In this document: in pieces, positions 37,741 to 47,800 of the stretch
How the letters are laid out: every line of letters starts with the position of its first letter
How positions within the stretch are numbered: position 1 is the first letter of the stretch
Assembly: GCF_017916515.1 (NCBI RefSeq)
Contig: NZ_JAFMTA010000001.1
Coordinates: 2,655,127 to 2,719,126, forward strand
DNA: 64,000 nt
Reading direction: 5' to 3'
From: Naasia sp. SYSU D00948
GTDB lineage: Bacteria > Actinomycetota > Actinomycetes > Actinomycetales > Microbacteriaceae
Made by a program: the position numbers and the translations under genes
Notes under the pieces: generated by a model
Told to the model about the DNA's origin: nothing
What the model saw: only the letters and a program-made list of their open reading frames with translations
The model's database searches: none

Positions 37741-38160
37741 GTGAGCGCACGCTCGAAGGCCCGCAAGCGGGCGCTGGACATCCTCTACGCCGCCGACGTC
37801 CGCCAGGTCCCCGTAGGCGACATCCTGGAGGCGGAGGCGCAGCGCGCCGCGGGGGAGCCGCAGCGCGCCGCCAGCTGGCTCTACGCGCGCGACATCGTCG
37901 ACGGCGTCCAGGACCACCGGGCCGAGATCGACGACCTCATCGCCCAGCACGCGCAGGGCTGGACGCTCGCGCGCATGCCCGCGGTCGACCGCGCCGTCCT
38001 GCGGATCGGCGTGTGGGAGCTCGTCTACAACGACGAGGTGCCGTCCGCCGTCGCGATCGACGAGGCGGTGGAGCTCGCGAAGGAGCTCAGCACGGACGAG
38101 TCCTCCGGCTTCGTGCACGGGGTGCTCGCCGCGGTGGGACGGGCGGCCGCCGCCGGCTGA
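37741..38160 (+). CDS. nusB: Transcription antitermination protein NusB
   Basis: rRNA antitermination and ribosome-assembly factor working with NusE/S10; 139 aa. SKARKRALDILYAADVR, ARMPAVDRAVLRIGVWEL and the end VPSAVAIDEAVELAKELST, GFVHGVL match the family. GTG start at 37741 directly after efp, the common actinobacterial pair. A very strong terminator follows. Confidence 0.95.
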   Translation: MSARSKARKRALDILYAADVRQVPVGDILEAEAQRAAGEPQRAASWLYARDIVDGVQDHRAEIDDLIAQHAQGWTLARMPAVDRAVLRIGVWELVYNDEVPSAVAIDEAVELAKELSTDESSGFVHGVLAAVGRAAAAG

Positions 38161-38174
38161 CGACTCACGCACAC

Positions 38175-38220
38175 GAACGGCCGAAGGGCGCCCCCGGTGA
38201 GGGGCGCCCTTCGGCCGTTC
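38175..38220. terminator. 20-bp bidirectional terminator between nusB and the DoxX gene
   Basis: Positions 38175-38194 are perfectly complementary to 38201-38220 (20 bp) around a 6-nt loop (CGGTGA). It separates convergent genes and is the strongest hairpin in the window. Confidence 0.85.
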
Positions 38221-38242
38221 CTGTTCGGTGATGGGGGAGGGG

Positions 38243-38773
38243 TCAGCGGCGGACGCGGCGGCCGGAGAAGGCGGCGACCACCATCGCGGCGGCGATGAGG
38301 ACCAGGTTCTTGGCGATGAACTCGCCCTCCATCGTGGCGAGGAGCGGGTTGCCGTCGGTGAAGACGACGCTCGGGTGCACGATGCCGACGAGGAACGTCG
38401 TGGCGAGGTGCGCGACGATCGCGGCGGAGACCCAGGAAACGAGGAACCCGGCGATCAGGGCGAGCCCGGCCACGACCTCGAAGACGCCGAGGCCGATCAC
38501 GACCGTGTCGCCGGGCAGGAACGGCAGCATGCTCGCGACGAGGTCCGCGATCGGGCTCTTGCCGATGATCTTCAGCGCGCCGAACCAGACGAACACGACG
38601 CCGAGCGCGATCCGCAGTGCGGGGACCGAGGCGACCCGGAGGATCCGGAGCACGGCCTCCTCGGTCCGCAGCATCCATCCGAGCAGGCCGGGGGCGGGAG
38701 GCACCGTGCGGCCGGCGGCCTCGAGCGAGGAGGAGGCGGCGACGGGCTTGGCGGGGGTGAGGAGAGTGGACAT
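38243..38773 (-). CDS. DoxX/DUF417-like membrane protein
   Basis: A 176-residue four-helix membrane protein. After a soluble N-terminus (1-45) comes ALRIALGVVFVWFGALKIIG, then VVIGLGVFEVVAGLALIAGF and two more helices, the DoxX-like arrangement. Relatives are linked to redox or thiol stress, but no partner genes are present here. GAAAGG precedes the ATG at 38773. It is transcribed alone, convergent with nusB. Confidence 0.82.
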   Translation of the reverse strand: MSTLLTPAKPVAASSSLEAAGRTVPPAPGLLGWMLRTEEAVLRILRVASVPALRIALGVVFVWFGALKIIGKSPIADLVASMLPFLPGDTVVIGLGVFEVVAGLALIAGFLVSWVSAAIVAHLATTFLVGIVHPSVVFTDGNPLLATMEGEFIAKNLVLIAAAMVVAAFSGRRVRR

Positions 38774-38995
38774 TGCGGTGCCTTTCTGAGGGAGTCGGTG
38801 CAGTTCTTCTGCGTGTCTCCGAAGCTACGGAGACGCCCGTCCCGGGCCCCAGGGGAGCGGATCCCGACGTTTCCGGGACGCGTCCCGCCCTCCTGGGACC
38901 CCGGTGTCCCGCCCTCCCCGGGACACCGGCGCACGTCCGCGAGCGCACCCTGAAACGCCGAGTGCCTGTCCGCCGGCGGGGCGCGAATCCGCCAC
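38774..38995. other. Intergenic stretch rich in GTCCC/GGGAC
   Basis: Between the DoxX start and the repeat copy 2. It holds several GTCCC/GGGAC words, a CCGGGAC/GTCCCG pair (about 38874-38887) and a perfect 11-bp hairpin CCGGTGTCCCG (38901-38911) with CGGGACACCGG (38919-38929). The DoxX promoter should lie here. No coding frame is supported. Confidence 0.5.
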
Positions 38996-39099
38996 TTGCG
39001 CGGATCAGGAGTTCGCACGCCGATCAGGACGGAGGTGCCGTTTTCGTCGCGGATCAGGGCGACACGCCGGGCCCCGACCGGGATCTCCTGATCCGCGCA
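38996..39099 (-). repeat. 104-nt near-palindromic repeat, copy 2 (inverted)
   Basis: Read on the minus strand it aligns gaplessly with copy 1. The outermost CTTGCGCGGATCAGGAG (38995-39011) and CTCCTGATCCGCGCAAG (39085-39101) are perfect 17-bp inverted repeats. Inner GATCAGG words at 39022 and 39050 (plus strand) correspond to the inner CCTGA motifs of the other copies. It lies 98 nt upstream of the DUF559 gene. Confidence 0.85.
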
Positions 39100-39197
39100 A
39101 GCCACGGAAGTCCTCCACACCGCCGCCTGCCGCCACACGTCACTCCGAGGGGGCTGGGGCCTCTCCGCCTGGCCTCCGCACGCGGCACCCTGTGGGG

Positions 39198-40094
39198 ATG
39201 CCCGACCTCACCTCCGCGCTCCTCCGCCTCGAGGGTGTCGCTCACCTCCAGGACCTCCTCGCGGAGGAGTTCAGTCGCCATCAGGTGGCGGCGCTGCTCC
39301 ACCAGGGCCGGCTCGTCCGTCCGCGCATCGGCTGGTATGCGGCTCCGTGGCACGATCCCGAGACCATCCGGGCCATCCGCGTGGGGGGCCGGTTGACGTG
39401 CACCTCGGCCGCCCGGTCCTACGGGCTGCCGGTGCCGTCCGACGGCCGTGTCCACGTGGCGCTCGCCGACAACGCGTCGCGGCTTCGTGCGGCCGCCGAC
39501 GGCCGGCGTGTGTCCGCGGGCGAGGACCGGGCGGTGGTCTGGCACTGGAGCGACGCGCCGGGGAGGTACCGCGTCGACCCCACGGAGTGCCTTCGTGCTG
39601 CGAGCGCGTGCGTCCCGGCCCGCTGGTTCGTCGGGATGGTCGACAGCGCCCGACAGCGCGGCCTCCTGCCGGAAGAGCGGCTCGTCGCGCTCCGGGCCGA
39701 GCTCAGCAGGGAGAAGAGGCTGCTCCTCGACCGCAGCGACCCGGCCGCGGAGAGCATCCTCGAGTCCCTGCTCCGGGTCGGCCTCGAGGACGCCCGGCTG
39801 TTCCCCGAGACGCAGGTCCGGATCGGCGGCTTCCGGGTCGACTTCCTGCTTCACGGCTGGCTCGTGATCGAGTGCGACGGTGCGGAGCATCACGCCGGCC
39901 GCGATGAGTTCGAGAGCGACCGACGGCGGGACTCGTTCCTGAACCGGTCGGGCTACCGCGTGCTCCGCTTCTCGTACCGCCAGGTCGTCGACGGCTGGGC
40001 GGACGTGCTGGCCACCATCCGCGCCGTCCTCTACGCGGGACCCGGAGTTGCGCGGATCAGGACGGACGGGCGATCGGCCGGCGTGTCGTCCTGA
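39198..40094 (+). CDS. DUF559 nuclease-like protein with winged-helix-like N-terminus
   Basis: A 298-residue protein. The N-terminal 60 residues (HLQDLLAEEFSRHQVAALLH, VRPRIGWYAAPW) resemble an AbiEi-type DNA-binding domain. The C-terminal part is DUF559, a Vsr-like PD-(D/E)XK fold: FPETQVRIGGFRVDFLL, LVIECDGAEHHAGRDEFE and YRVLRFSYRQVVD, with D and E/D active-site residues intact. Target and role unknown. ATG at 39198 without a clear ribosome-binding site. The last 15 codons lie inside repeat copy 3, so the tail ARIRTDGRSAGVSS is repeat-encoded; copy 2 lies upstream in inverted orientation. Confidence 0.75.
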   Translation: MPDLTSALLRLEGVAHLQDLLAEEFSRHQVAALLHQGRLVRPRIGWYAAPWHDPETIRAIRVGGRLTCTSAARSYGLPVPSDGRVHVALADNASRLRAAADGRRVSAGEDRAVVWHWSDAPGRYRVDPTECLRAASACVPARWFVGMVDSARQRGLLPEERLVALRAELSREKRLLLDRSDPAAESILESLLRVGLEDARLFPETQVRIGGFRVDFLLHGWLVIECDGAEHHAGRDEFESDRRRDSFLNRSGYRVLRFSYRQVVDGWADVLATIRAVLYAGPGVARIRTDGRSAGVSS

Positions 40095-40152
40095 ACGGCG
40101 TCCGGGAGCGCCCCTGCGTCCTGATAGGCGTGAGTCGTCCTGATCCGCGGAA
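40049..40152 (+). repeat. 104-nt near-palindromic repeat, copy 3
   Basis: Same length and register as copies 1 and 2, with conserved TGCGCGGATCAGGA, CGGCGTGTC, TCCTGA, TCCTGAT and TCCTGATCCGC blocks. Arm pair 15/89 is C-G here but G-C in the others, and pair 16/88 is G-C here but A-T in copy 1: compensatory changes that keep the stem. It overlaps the 3' end of the DUF559 gene and ends 2 nt before the putative pyrR -10. Confidence 0.82.
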
Positions 40153-40154
40153 GG

Positions 40155-40214
40155 TAGGGTGGAGGGGTTCGACATCCTTTAAGGGCCGTCCTGTGAGGCG
40201 GGGAAGGAGGTCAG
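40155..40214 (+). promoter_or_regulatory. pyr operon promoter and PyrR-binding leader hairpin
   Basis: TAGGGT (40155-40160) is a likely -10; its -35 region would fall inside repeat copy 3. The leader contains GTCCTGTGAGGC (40188-40199), matching the PyrR-binding loop consensus UCCNGNGAGGY. CCTT (40176-40179) can pair with AAGG (40204-40207) below it, leaving a purine-rich bulge as in known PyrR sites. The lower stem uses part of the ribosome-binding site GGAAGGAGG, so PyrR bound to UMP would be expected to block translation. Confidence 0.65.
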
Positions 40215-40766
40215 GTGGCTGCGCGTGCCGTGCTGCAGCAGGCTGACATTCAGCGGGCTCTGACCCGCATCGCCCACGAGATCCTCGAGCAGAACCGGGG
40301 CACCGAGGGCCTCGTGCTCCTCGGCATCCCGACCCGCGGGGTGGAGCTCGCCGAGCGCATCGGCAGCCTCCTCACCGAGTTCGCGGGCGAGCCGGGCTGG
40401 ACCTGCCCCGTGGGATCCCTCGACGTGACCATGTACCGCGACGACCTCGCCCGGAACCCGGTCCGCAGCACCGCGCCGACCCGGCTGCCCGCCGAGGGCA
40501 TCGACGGCCGCACCGTCGTCCTCGTCGACGACGTGCTCTACTCCGGGCGCACGATCCGCGCCGCCCTCGACGCCCTCGCCGACCACGGGCGTCCCGCCGC
40601 GGTCCGCCTCGCCGTCCTCGTCGACCGCGGCCACCGCGAGCTGCCCATCCGGCCCGACTACGTCGGCAAGAACCTGCCGTCCGCGGCGAGCGAGCGCGTC
40701 AACGTGCGGCTCACCGGGACGGACGGCGTCGAGGCCGTGACCATCGAGGACGGAGCCGCCGAGTGA
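40215..40766 (+). CDS. pyrR: Pyrimidine operon regulator PyrR
   Basis: RNA-binding regulator of pyrimidine genes with uracil phosphoribosyltransferase activity; 183 aa. [30 protein letters not shown], and the PRPP loop [19 protein letters not shown] are present. GTG at 40215 follows GGAAGGAGG. It heads pyrR-pyrB-pyrC-(PH-like)-carA-carB-pyrF, an operon linked by overlaps, and its leader carries a matching RNA element. Confidence 0.96.
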   Translation: MAARAVLQQADIQRALTRIAHEILEQNRGTEGLVLLGIPTRGVELAERIGSLLTEFAGEPGWTCPVGSLDVTMYRDDLARNPVRSTAPTRLPAEGIDGRTVVLVDDVLYSGRTIRAALDALADHGRPAAVRLAVLVDRGHRELPIRPDYVGKNLPSAASERVNVRLTGTDGVEAVTIEDGAAE

Positions 40767-41710
40767 AGCACCTGCTCTCCACCCGCGACCTGGACCGCGA
40801 CGCCGCGCTCCGGATCCTCGACACCGCGGAGGACATGGCCGCGACCCAGCAGCGCGAGGTCAAGAAGCTGCCGACCCTGAGGGGCCGGACCGTCGTGAAC
40901 CTGTTCTTCGAGGACTCGACCCGCACCCGCATCTCCTTCGAGGCCGCCGCGAAGCGGCTGTCGGCGGACGTCATCAACTTCGCCGCCAAGGGCTCGAGCG
41001 TCTCGAAGGGCGAGTCGCTGCAGGACACCGCGCAGACGCTCGAGGCGATCGGCGCGGACGGCATCGTCATCCGCCACTGGGCGTCCGGGGCACCGGCCGT
41101 GCTCGCCGCGAGCGGCTGGATCGCGTCCAGCGTCGTCAACGCCGGCGACGGCACGCACGAGCACCCGACCCAGGCCCTGCTCGACGCCTTCACCCTCCGG
41201 CGCCGCCTGCACGGGGAGGCGAGTCGGGGACGCGACCTCGACGGCGTCTCCGTCCTCATCGTCGGCGACATCCTCCACTCGCGGGTCGCGCGGTCCAACG
41301 TCTGGCTGCTCACGACCCTCGGCGCGCGCGTGACCCTCGTCGGCCCGCCCACCCTGCTTCCCCACGGCATCGGCGGCTGGCCGGTCGCGGCCGTCCACGA
41401 CCTCGACGCCGCGATCGCCGACACCGCCCCGGATGCGGTCATGATGCTGCGCGTCCAGCGCGAGCGGATGAACGAGGCCTTCTTCCCGAGCGCCCGCGAG
41501 TACTCGGCGGGCTGGGGGCTCACCTCGTCGCGCTTCCGCGCCCTGCCCGAGCGGGCCGTCGTCATGCACCCGGGCCCCATGAACCGCGGCTTCGAGATCG
41601 CGTCCGAGGCCGCCGACTCGCCCCGCTCCACGGTGCTGGAGCAGGTCGCGAACGGCGTCTCCGTTCGGATGGCAGCCCTGTACCTCACTCTCGCCGGAGG
41701 CGCCGAATGA
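40763..41710 (+). CDS. pyrB: Aspartate carbamoyltransferase catalytic subunit
   Basis: Joins carbamoyl phosphate and aspartate; 315 aa. [12 protein letters not shown] contains the carbamoyl-phosphate loop STRTR (52-56); [15 protein letters not shown] supplies the second-subunit lysine; [14 protein letters not shown] and [10 protein letters not shown] follow. GTG start overlaps the pyrR stop. No regulatory pyrI gene follows. Confidence 0.97.
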   Translation: MKHLLSTRDLDRDAALRILDTAEDMAATQQREVKKLPTLRGRTVVNLFFEDSTRTRISFEAAAKRLSADVINFAAKGSSVSKGESLQDTAQTLEAIGADGIVIRHWASGAPAVLAASGWIASSVVNAGDGTHEHPTQALLDAFTLRRRLHGEASRGRDLDGVSVLIVGDILHSRVARSNVWLLTTLGARVTLVGPPTLLPHGIGGWPVAAVHDLDAAIADTAPDAVMMLRVQRERMNEAFFPSAREYSAGWGLTSSRFRALPERAVVMHPGPMNRGFEIASEAADSPRSTVLEQVANGVSVRMAALYLTLAGGAE

Positions 41711-43017
41711 CCAGCTACCTCCTCACCGGCGTGACCCTGCCCGACGGCCGCCGCGGCGACCTCCTCCTCGACGAGGGGATCATCGCCGAGGCGGGCACCG
41801 GGCTCTCCGCGGCCGGCGCCACGCGCATCGACGCGGACGGGCTGCTGGCGCTGCCCGGCCTCGTCGACCTCCACACGCACCTGCGCGAGCCGGGCGGCGA
41901 GGGGTCGGAGACGGTTCTCACCGGCTCCCGCGCCGCGGCCGCGGGCGGCTACACCGCGGTCAGCGCGATGGCCAACACGAGCCCCGTCGCCGACACCGCG
42001 AGCGTCGTCGAGCAGGTCCAGGCTCTCGGGGACGCCGCCGGGTATGTCACGGTGCGGCCGATCGGCGCCGTGACGCGCGGGCTCGCCGGCGAGCAGCTCG
42101 CCGACATCGGCGCGATGGCCCGGTCGCGCGCGAAGGTGCGCATGTTCAGCGACGACGGGTTCTGCGTCGCCGACCCGCTGCTCATGCGCCGGGCGCTCGA
42201 GTACATCCGCGGCTTCGGCGGCGTCCTCGCCCAGCACGCGCAGGAGCCCCGCCTCACGGTGGGCGCCCAGCTCAACGAGGGCCCCGCGAGCGCGGAACTC
42301 GGGCTCGCGGGCTGGCCCGCCGTGGCGGAGGAGGCGATCATCGCCCGTGACGTCCTGCTCGCCCAGCACACCGGCGCGCGCCTGCACGTCTGCCACCTCT
42401 CCACGGCCGGCTCGGTCGAGATCGTGCGCTGGGCGAAGAGCCGCGGCATCGCGGTGACCGCCGAGGTGACGCCGCATCACCTCCTCCTCACCGACCGGCT
42501 CGCCTCGGGCTACGACGCCCGCTACAAGGTCAACCCGCCGCTGCGGTCCGACGAGGACGTCGAGGCGGTGCGGGCCGGCCTCGCCGACGGCACGATCGAC
42601 GTCGTCGCCACGGACCACGCGCCGCACCCGGACGACAGCAAGAGCTGCGAGTGGAGCGCCGCCGCCAACGGCATGGTCGGCCTGGAGTCGGCGCTCTCCG
42701 TCGTGCACGAGGCGATGGTGGACACCGGCCTCCTCGACTGGGCGGGCGTCGCACGCGTCATGTCGGAGGCGCCCGCGCGCATCGGCGGGATCGACGGGCA
42801 GGGCGAGCCCGTCGCGGCCGGCTCCGCGGCGGAGCTCACCCTCTACGACCCCTCCGCTCGCCGCGACTTCGGCCTCGGCGACCTCGCCGGCCGGAGCCGG
42901 AACTCGCCGTACCTCGGCCGCAGCCTCCCCGGACGCGTGGTCGCCGTCTTCCACCGCGGACGGCCGACCGTCCTCGAGGGCGAGCTGCGGGACGCCGCGG
43001 AGGTCGCAGGTGCCTAG
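41707..43017 (+). CDS. pyrC: Dihydroorotase
   Basis: Zinc amidohydrolase cyclising carbamoyl aspartate; 436 aa (class I, PyrC2-like). Metal ligands H56 and H58 in [10 protein letters not shown]; later [21 protein letters not shown] and [12 protein letters not shown] with the catalytic Asp. ATG overlaps pyrB (ATGA); the end overlaps the next gene by 8 nt. Confidence 0.97.
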   Translation: MTSYLLTGVTLPDGRRGDLLLDEGIIAEAGTGLSAAGATRIDADGLLALPGLVDLHTHLREPGGEGSETVLTGSRAAAAGGYTAVSAMANTSPVADTASVVEQVQALGDAAGYVTVRPIGAVTRGLAGEQLADIGAMARSRAKVRMFSDDGFCVADPLLMRRALEYIRGFGGVLAQHAQEPRLTVGAQLNEGPASAELGLAGWPAVAEEAIIARDVLLAQHTGARLHVCHLSTAGSVEIVRWAKSRGIAVTAEVTPHHLLLTDRLASGYDARYKVNPPLRSDEDVEAVRAGLADGTIDVVATDHAPHPDDSKSCEWSAAANGMVGLESALSVVHEAMVDTGLLDWAGVARVMSEAPARIGGIDGQGEPVAAGSAAELTLYDPSARRDFGLGDLAGRSRNSPYLGRSLPGRVVAVFHRGRPTVLEGELRDAAEVAGA

Positions 43018-43540
43018 CCAGCTGATCCCCACCCTCGTCCTGGCCGTCTTCGCCGCCCTGGCGGGTGTCGGGATGCTCGCCGGCTGGCGGCGCCGCGCCC
43101 GCGGGCAGGCCGCCCTCGGGCCCGTGGCCGAGCTGCCCACCGACCCCGGCGTGCCGGCGGCCACCGCCGAGGCGCTCTACGTGGCGACCACGCTCCGCGA
43201 CCAGCCGCTCGAGCGGGTCGCGGTCGCGGGGCTCGGGCATCGCGCCCAGGCGACCGTGCAGGTCTTCCCGGGCGGCGTCTCGCTCGTGCTGACCGGCCGC
43301 GACGCCGCCTGGATCCCGGCCGCCGAGCTCGACGCCGCCGGCCTCGCGTCCTGGACGATCGACCGCGGCGTCGAGCCGGACGGCCTCGTCCGCCTCGGCT
43401 GGCGCCTCGGCGGCACCCCGGTCGACACCTACCTGCGCCCGAGGTCCGCCTCGGACGCCACCCACCTCCTCGACGCGGTCCAGGGCATCCTGCCCGGAGC
43501 GGTAGCGTCGAGAACCGACCCCAGCGAAAGAGAGAACTGA
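43010..43540 (+). CDS. PH-like membrane-anchored protein between pyrC and carA
   Basis: A 176-residue protein with one N-terminal helix (about 5-25, [20 protein letters not shown]) and a beta-rich soluble domain ([51 protein letters not shown]). A gene of this type sits at the same place in many actinobacterial pyr operons, including mycobacteria. GTG start at 43010. The function is unknown, though constant linkage suggests a role coupled to pyrimidine or carbamoyl phosphate supply. Confidence 0.85.
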   Translation: MPSQLIPTLVLAVFAALAGVGMLAGWRRRARGQAALGPVAELPTDPGVPAATAEALYVATTLRDQPLERVAVAGLGHRAQATVQVFPGGVSLVLTGRDAAWIPAAELDAAGLASWTIDRGVEPDGLVRLGWRLGGTPVDTYLRPRSASDATHLLDAVQGILPGAVASRTDPSEREN

Positions 43541-44803
43541 GTGCTTTCCCGCGAGCCAGCAGTCCTGGTCCTGGAGGACGGCCGCCGCTTCCGCGGCCGC
43601 GCCTACGGGGCCCGGGGGCGCACCTTCGGCGAGGCGGTCTTCGCGACCGCCATGACCGGCTACCAGGAGACGATCACCGACCCGTCCTACGCGGGCCAGA
43701 TCGTCCTGCAGACCGCGCCGCACATCGGCAACACCGGCGTCAACGACGAGGACCCCGAGTCCTCGCGCATCTGGGTCGCCGGCTACGTCGTGCGCGACCC
43801 CTCCCGCGTCGTCTCCAACCACCGCGCGGTGCGCAGCCTCGACGAGGACCTTGTCGCCCAGGGGATCGTCGGCATCAGCGGCATCGACACGCGCGCCGTC
43901 ACGCGTCACCTCCGGGACAAGGGCGCGATGCGCGCCGGGATCTTCTCGGGGGCGGACGCCGAGCTCGCCGAGGACGAGCAGCTCGCGCTCGTGCAGGACA
44001 GCCCGCGCATGGAGGGCCAGCACCTCTCGCAGGTGGTCTCCACGGCCACGAGGTACACCGTCTCGGCGACCGCGGAGCGCATCGGCTCCGTCGCGATCAT
44101 CGACCTCGGGATCAAGGCCGCCACCATCCGCGCCCTCGCGGAGCGGGGCTTCGACGTGCACGTCGTCCCCGAGTCGGTCACGACCGAGGAGCTCTACGCC
44201 CTCGAGCCGAGCGCGGTCTTCTACTCGAACGGCCCCGGCGACCCCGAGGCCTCCGACGACCACGTCGAGCTCCTCCGCGAGGTGCTCCGGCGCGGCACGC
44301 CCTTCTTCGGCATCTGCTTCGGCAACCAGCTGCTCGGCCGCGCGCTCGGCTTCGGCACGTACAAGCTGCCCTTCGGGCACCGCGGCATCAATCAGCCGGT
44401 GCTCGACAAGCGGACGGGACGCGTCGAGATCACGGCGCACAACCACGGCTTCGCGGTCGACGCGCCGCTCGACGGACCGGTCGAGACGCCCGCCGGCTTC
44501 GGCCGCGCCGAGGTCACCCACGTCGACCTCAACGACGACGTGGTGGAGGGCATCGCCTGCCTCGACATCCCGGCGTTCAGCGTCCAGTACCACCCGGAGG
44601 CCGCGGCCGGGCCGCACGACTCCCAGTACCTGTTCGACCGGTTCCGCGACATGGTCCTCGCGAGCCGGCGGTCAGCCGCCGAGGCGATCGCCGTCGAGGC
44701 GGAGCCCGAGCTCAGCCCGCGGGACGTGTCCCCGCAGGCGGGAGCGGACGCTGCCGGGCTCGGCCACGAGACTCCGGGCCACGAGACAGGGGAGAAGGCC
44801 TGA
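43541..44803 (+). CDS. carA: Carbamoyl-phosphate synthase small subunit
   Basis: Glutaminase subunit supplying ammonia to CarB; 420 aa. N-terminal [20 protein letters not shown], then [18 protein letters not shown]; the class I amidotransferase nucleophile is C259 in [11 protein letters not shown], with the His/Glu pair in [12 protein letters not shown]. About 35 extra residues form a low-complexity tail after the amidotransferase domain. GTG at 43541 directly follows the upstream stop; the stop overlaps carB by 1 nt. Confidence 0.97.
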   Translation: MLSREPAVLVLEDGRRFRGRAYGARGRTFGEAVFATAMTGYQETITDPSYAGQIVLQTAPHIGNTGVNDEDPESSRIWVAGYVVRDPSRVVSNHRAVRSLDEDLVAQGIVGISGIDTRAVTRHLRDKGAMRAGIFSGADAELAEDEQLALVQDSPRMEGQHLSQVVSTATRYTVSATAERIGSVAIIDLGIKAATIRALAERGFDVHVVPESVTTEELYALEPSAVFYSNGPGDPEASDDHVELLREVLRRGTPFFGICFGNQLLGRALGFGTYKLPFGHRGINQPVLDKRTGRVEITAHNHGFAVDAPLDGPVETPAGFGRAEVTHVDLNDDVVEGIACLDIPAFSVQYHPEAAAGPHDSQYLFDRFRDMVLASRRSAAEAIAVEAEPELSPRDVSPQAGADAAGLGHETPGHETGEKA

Positions 44804-47800
44804 TGCCCAAGCGCGACGACATCCAGAGCGTCCTGGTGATCGGGTCCGGCCCGATCGTCATCGGCCAGGCGGTCGAGTTCGACTACTCGGGAACCCAGGC
44901 CTGCCGCGTGCTGCGGGCCGAGGGCGTCCGCGTGATCCTTGTGAACTCGAACCCCGCCACGATCATGACGGACCCCGACTTCGCGGACGCCACCTACGTC
45001 GAGCCGATCACCCCCGAGGTGATCGAGAAGATCATCGCCAAGGAGAAGCCGGACGCGATCCTGCCGACCCTGGGCGGCCAGACGGCGCTCAACGCCGCGA
45101 TGGCCCTGCACGACCGCGGCATCCTCGACAAGTACGGGGTCGAGCTCATCGGCGCCAAGGTGGACGCCATCCGCAAGGGCGAGGACCGGCAGCTGTTCAA
45201 GGAGCTCGTCGTCGAGGCGGGCGCCGAGGTGGCCCGGTCCCGGATCGCGCACACGCTCGACGAGGCGCTCGAGTACGCCGAGGAGCTCGGCTACCCCCTC
45301 GTCGTCCGTCCCTCGTTCACGATGGGCGGCCTCGGCTCCGGCTTCGCGTACAACCCCGAGGAGCTGAAGCGCATCGTCGGCGACGGCCTCCACTCGAGCC
45401 CGACCGCCGAGGTCCTGCTCGAGGAGAGCATCCTCGGGTGGAAGGAGTACGAGCTCGAGCTGATGCGCGACTCGGCCGACAACACGGTGGTCGTGTGCTC
45501 CATCGAGAACGTCGACCCCGTCGGCGTGCACACCGGGGACTCGATCACGGTCGCGCCCGCGCTGACGCTCACCGACCGCGAGTACCAGCGGCTCCGCGAC
45601 ATCGGCATCGACATCATCCGCGCCGTGGGCGTCGACACCGGCGGCTGCAACATCCAGTTCGCGGTCGACCCGGCGACCGGCCGCATCATCGTCATCGAGA
45701 TGAACCCGCGCGTCTCGCGCTCGAGCGCGCTCGCGAGCAAGGCGACCGGCTTCCCGATCGCGAAGATCGCCGCCAAGCTCGCGATCGGCTACCGCCTCGA
45801 CGAGATCCCGAACGACATCACGCGCGTGACCCCGGCGAGCTTCGAGCCGACGCTCGACTACATCGTCGTCAAGGTGCCGCGGTTCGCGTTCGAGAAGTTC
45901 CCCGCGGCGGACGCCCGCCTCACCACCACCATGAAGAGCGTCGGCGAGGCCATGGCGATCGGCCGCAACTTCACGACGGCCCTGCAGAAGGCGCTCCGCT
46001 CCCTCGAGAAGCGCGGCTCGTCGTTCTCCTGGGCGCCGCACGTCGAGCCGGTGGCCGAGCTCCTGGCCCGGGCCGAGATGCCGACCGACGGCCGCATCGT
46101 CACCGTGCAGCGGGCGCTGTTCGCGGGAGCGAGCGTCGACGACGTCTTCCAGGCCACGGGCATCGATCCGTGGTTCCTCGACCAGATCGTGCTGATCAAC
46201 GAGATCGCGGCCGAGATCGCGGCCGCGGAGGAGCTCGACGCCGGCCTGCTCCGGCTCGCCAAGGAGCACGGCTTCTCCGACGCCCAGATCGGCGAGCTCC
46301 GGGGACTCGACGAGGGCGAGGTCCGGGCCGTCCGGCACGCCCTGCGGGTGCGCCCGGTCTACAAGACCGTGGACACCTGCGCGGGCGAGTTCCCCGCGCT
46401 CACCCCCTACCACTACTCGTCCTACGACGAGGAGACGGAGGTGGAGCCGAGCGATCAGCGCAAGGTCATCATCCTGGGCTCGGGCCCGAACCGGATCGGC
46501 CAGGGCGTCGAGTTCGACTACTCGTGCGTGCACGCCGCGTTCGCCCTGTCCGCGGCCGGCTACGAGACCGTGATGATCAACTGCAACCCGGAGACGGTCT
46601 CGACGGACTACGACACCTCCGACCGCCTCTACTTCGAGCCGCTCACGCTCGAGGACGTCCTCGAGGTCGTCGAGGCCGAGAGCGCGACCGGCACCCTCGT
46701 CGGGGCCGTGGTCCAGCTCGGCGGGCAGACCGCGCTGGGCCTCGCGAAGGGGCTCGAGGCGGCCGGCGTGCCGATCCTCGGCACCTCGCCCGCGGCGATC
46801 GACCTCGCCGAGGAGCGGGGCCTGTTCGCGGGCATCCTCCGCGACGCCGGCCTCGTCGCCCCGAAGAACGGCACGGCCACGGACCTCGCGGGCGCCCTCG
46901 AGGTCGCCGAGTCCATCGGCTTCCCGGTGCTCGTCCGGCCCTCGTACGTGCTCGGCGGCCGCGGCATGGAGATCGTGTACGGACGCGAGCAGCTCGAGGA
47001 CTACTTCTCGCGCATCGAGGGCCAGGGGATCGTCGGTCCGACGCATCCGCTGCTCGTCGACCGCTTCCTCGACGACGCGATCGAGATCGACGTCGACGCG
47101 CTCTACGACGGGGAGCGGCTGTACATCGGCGGGATCATGGAGCACATCGAGGAGGCGGGGATCCACTCCGGAGACTCGAGCTGCACCCTCCCGCCGGTCA
47201 CCCTCGGCCAGACGCAGATCCAGGCGGTCCGGGAGGCCACGCTCGCGATCGCGCAGGGCATCGGCGTGCGCGGGCTGCTCAACGTGCAGTTCGCCATCGG
47301 CGCGGGCGTGCTCTACGTGCTCGAGGCGAACCCGCGCGCGTCCCGCACGGTCCCGTTCGTGTCGAAGGCCCTCGGCATCCCGCTCGCGAAGGCCGCGTCG
47401 CTGCTCATGGTGGGGGAGAGCATCGCGTCCCTCGTCGAATCGGGGATGCTGCCGGCGCAGGACGGCTCCCGCGTCCCGGCCTCGTCGCCCGTCGCGGTCA
47501 AGGAGGCCGTGCTGCCCTTCAAGCGGTTCCGCACGACCGACGGCCGCATCGTCGACACCCTCCTCGGCCCGGAGATGCGCTCCACCGGCGAGGTGATGGG
47601 GATCGACCGCGACTTCCCGCGCGCGTTCGCGAAGAGCCAGGACGCCGCGTACGGCGGCATGCCGGAGGGAGGGACCGTGTTCGTCTCGGTCGCCGACCGG
47701 GACAAGCGCGCGATCATCCTCCCGGTGCTCCGCCTATCCCAGCTCGGCTTCTCCCTTCTCGCGACCGAGGGCACGGCCGAGGTGCTGCGCCGGAACGGCA

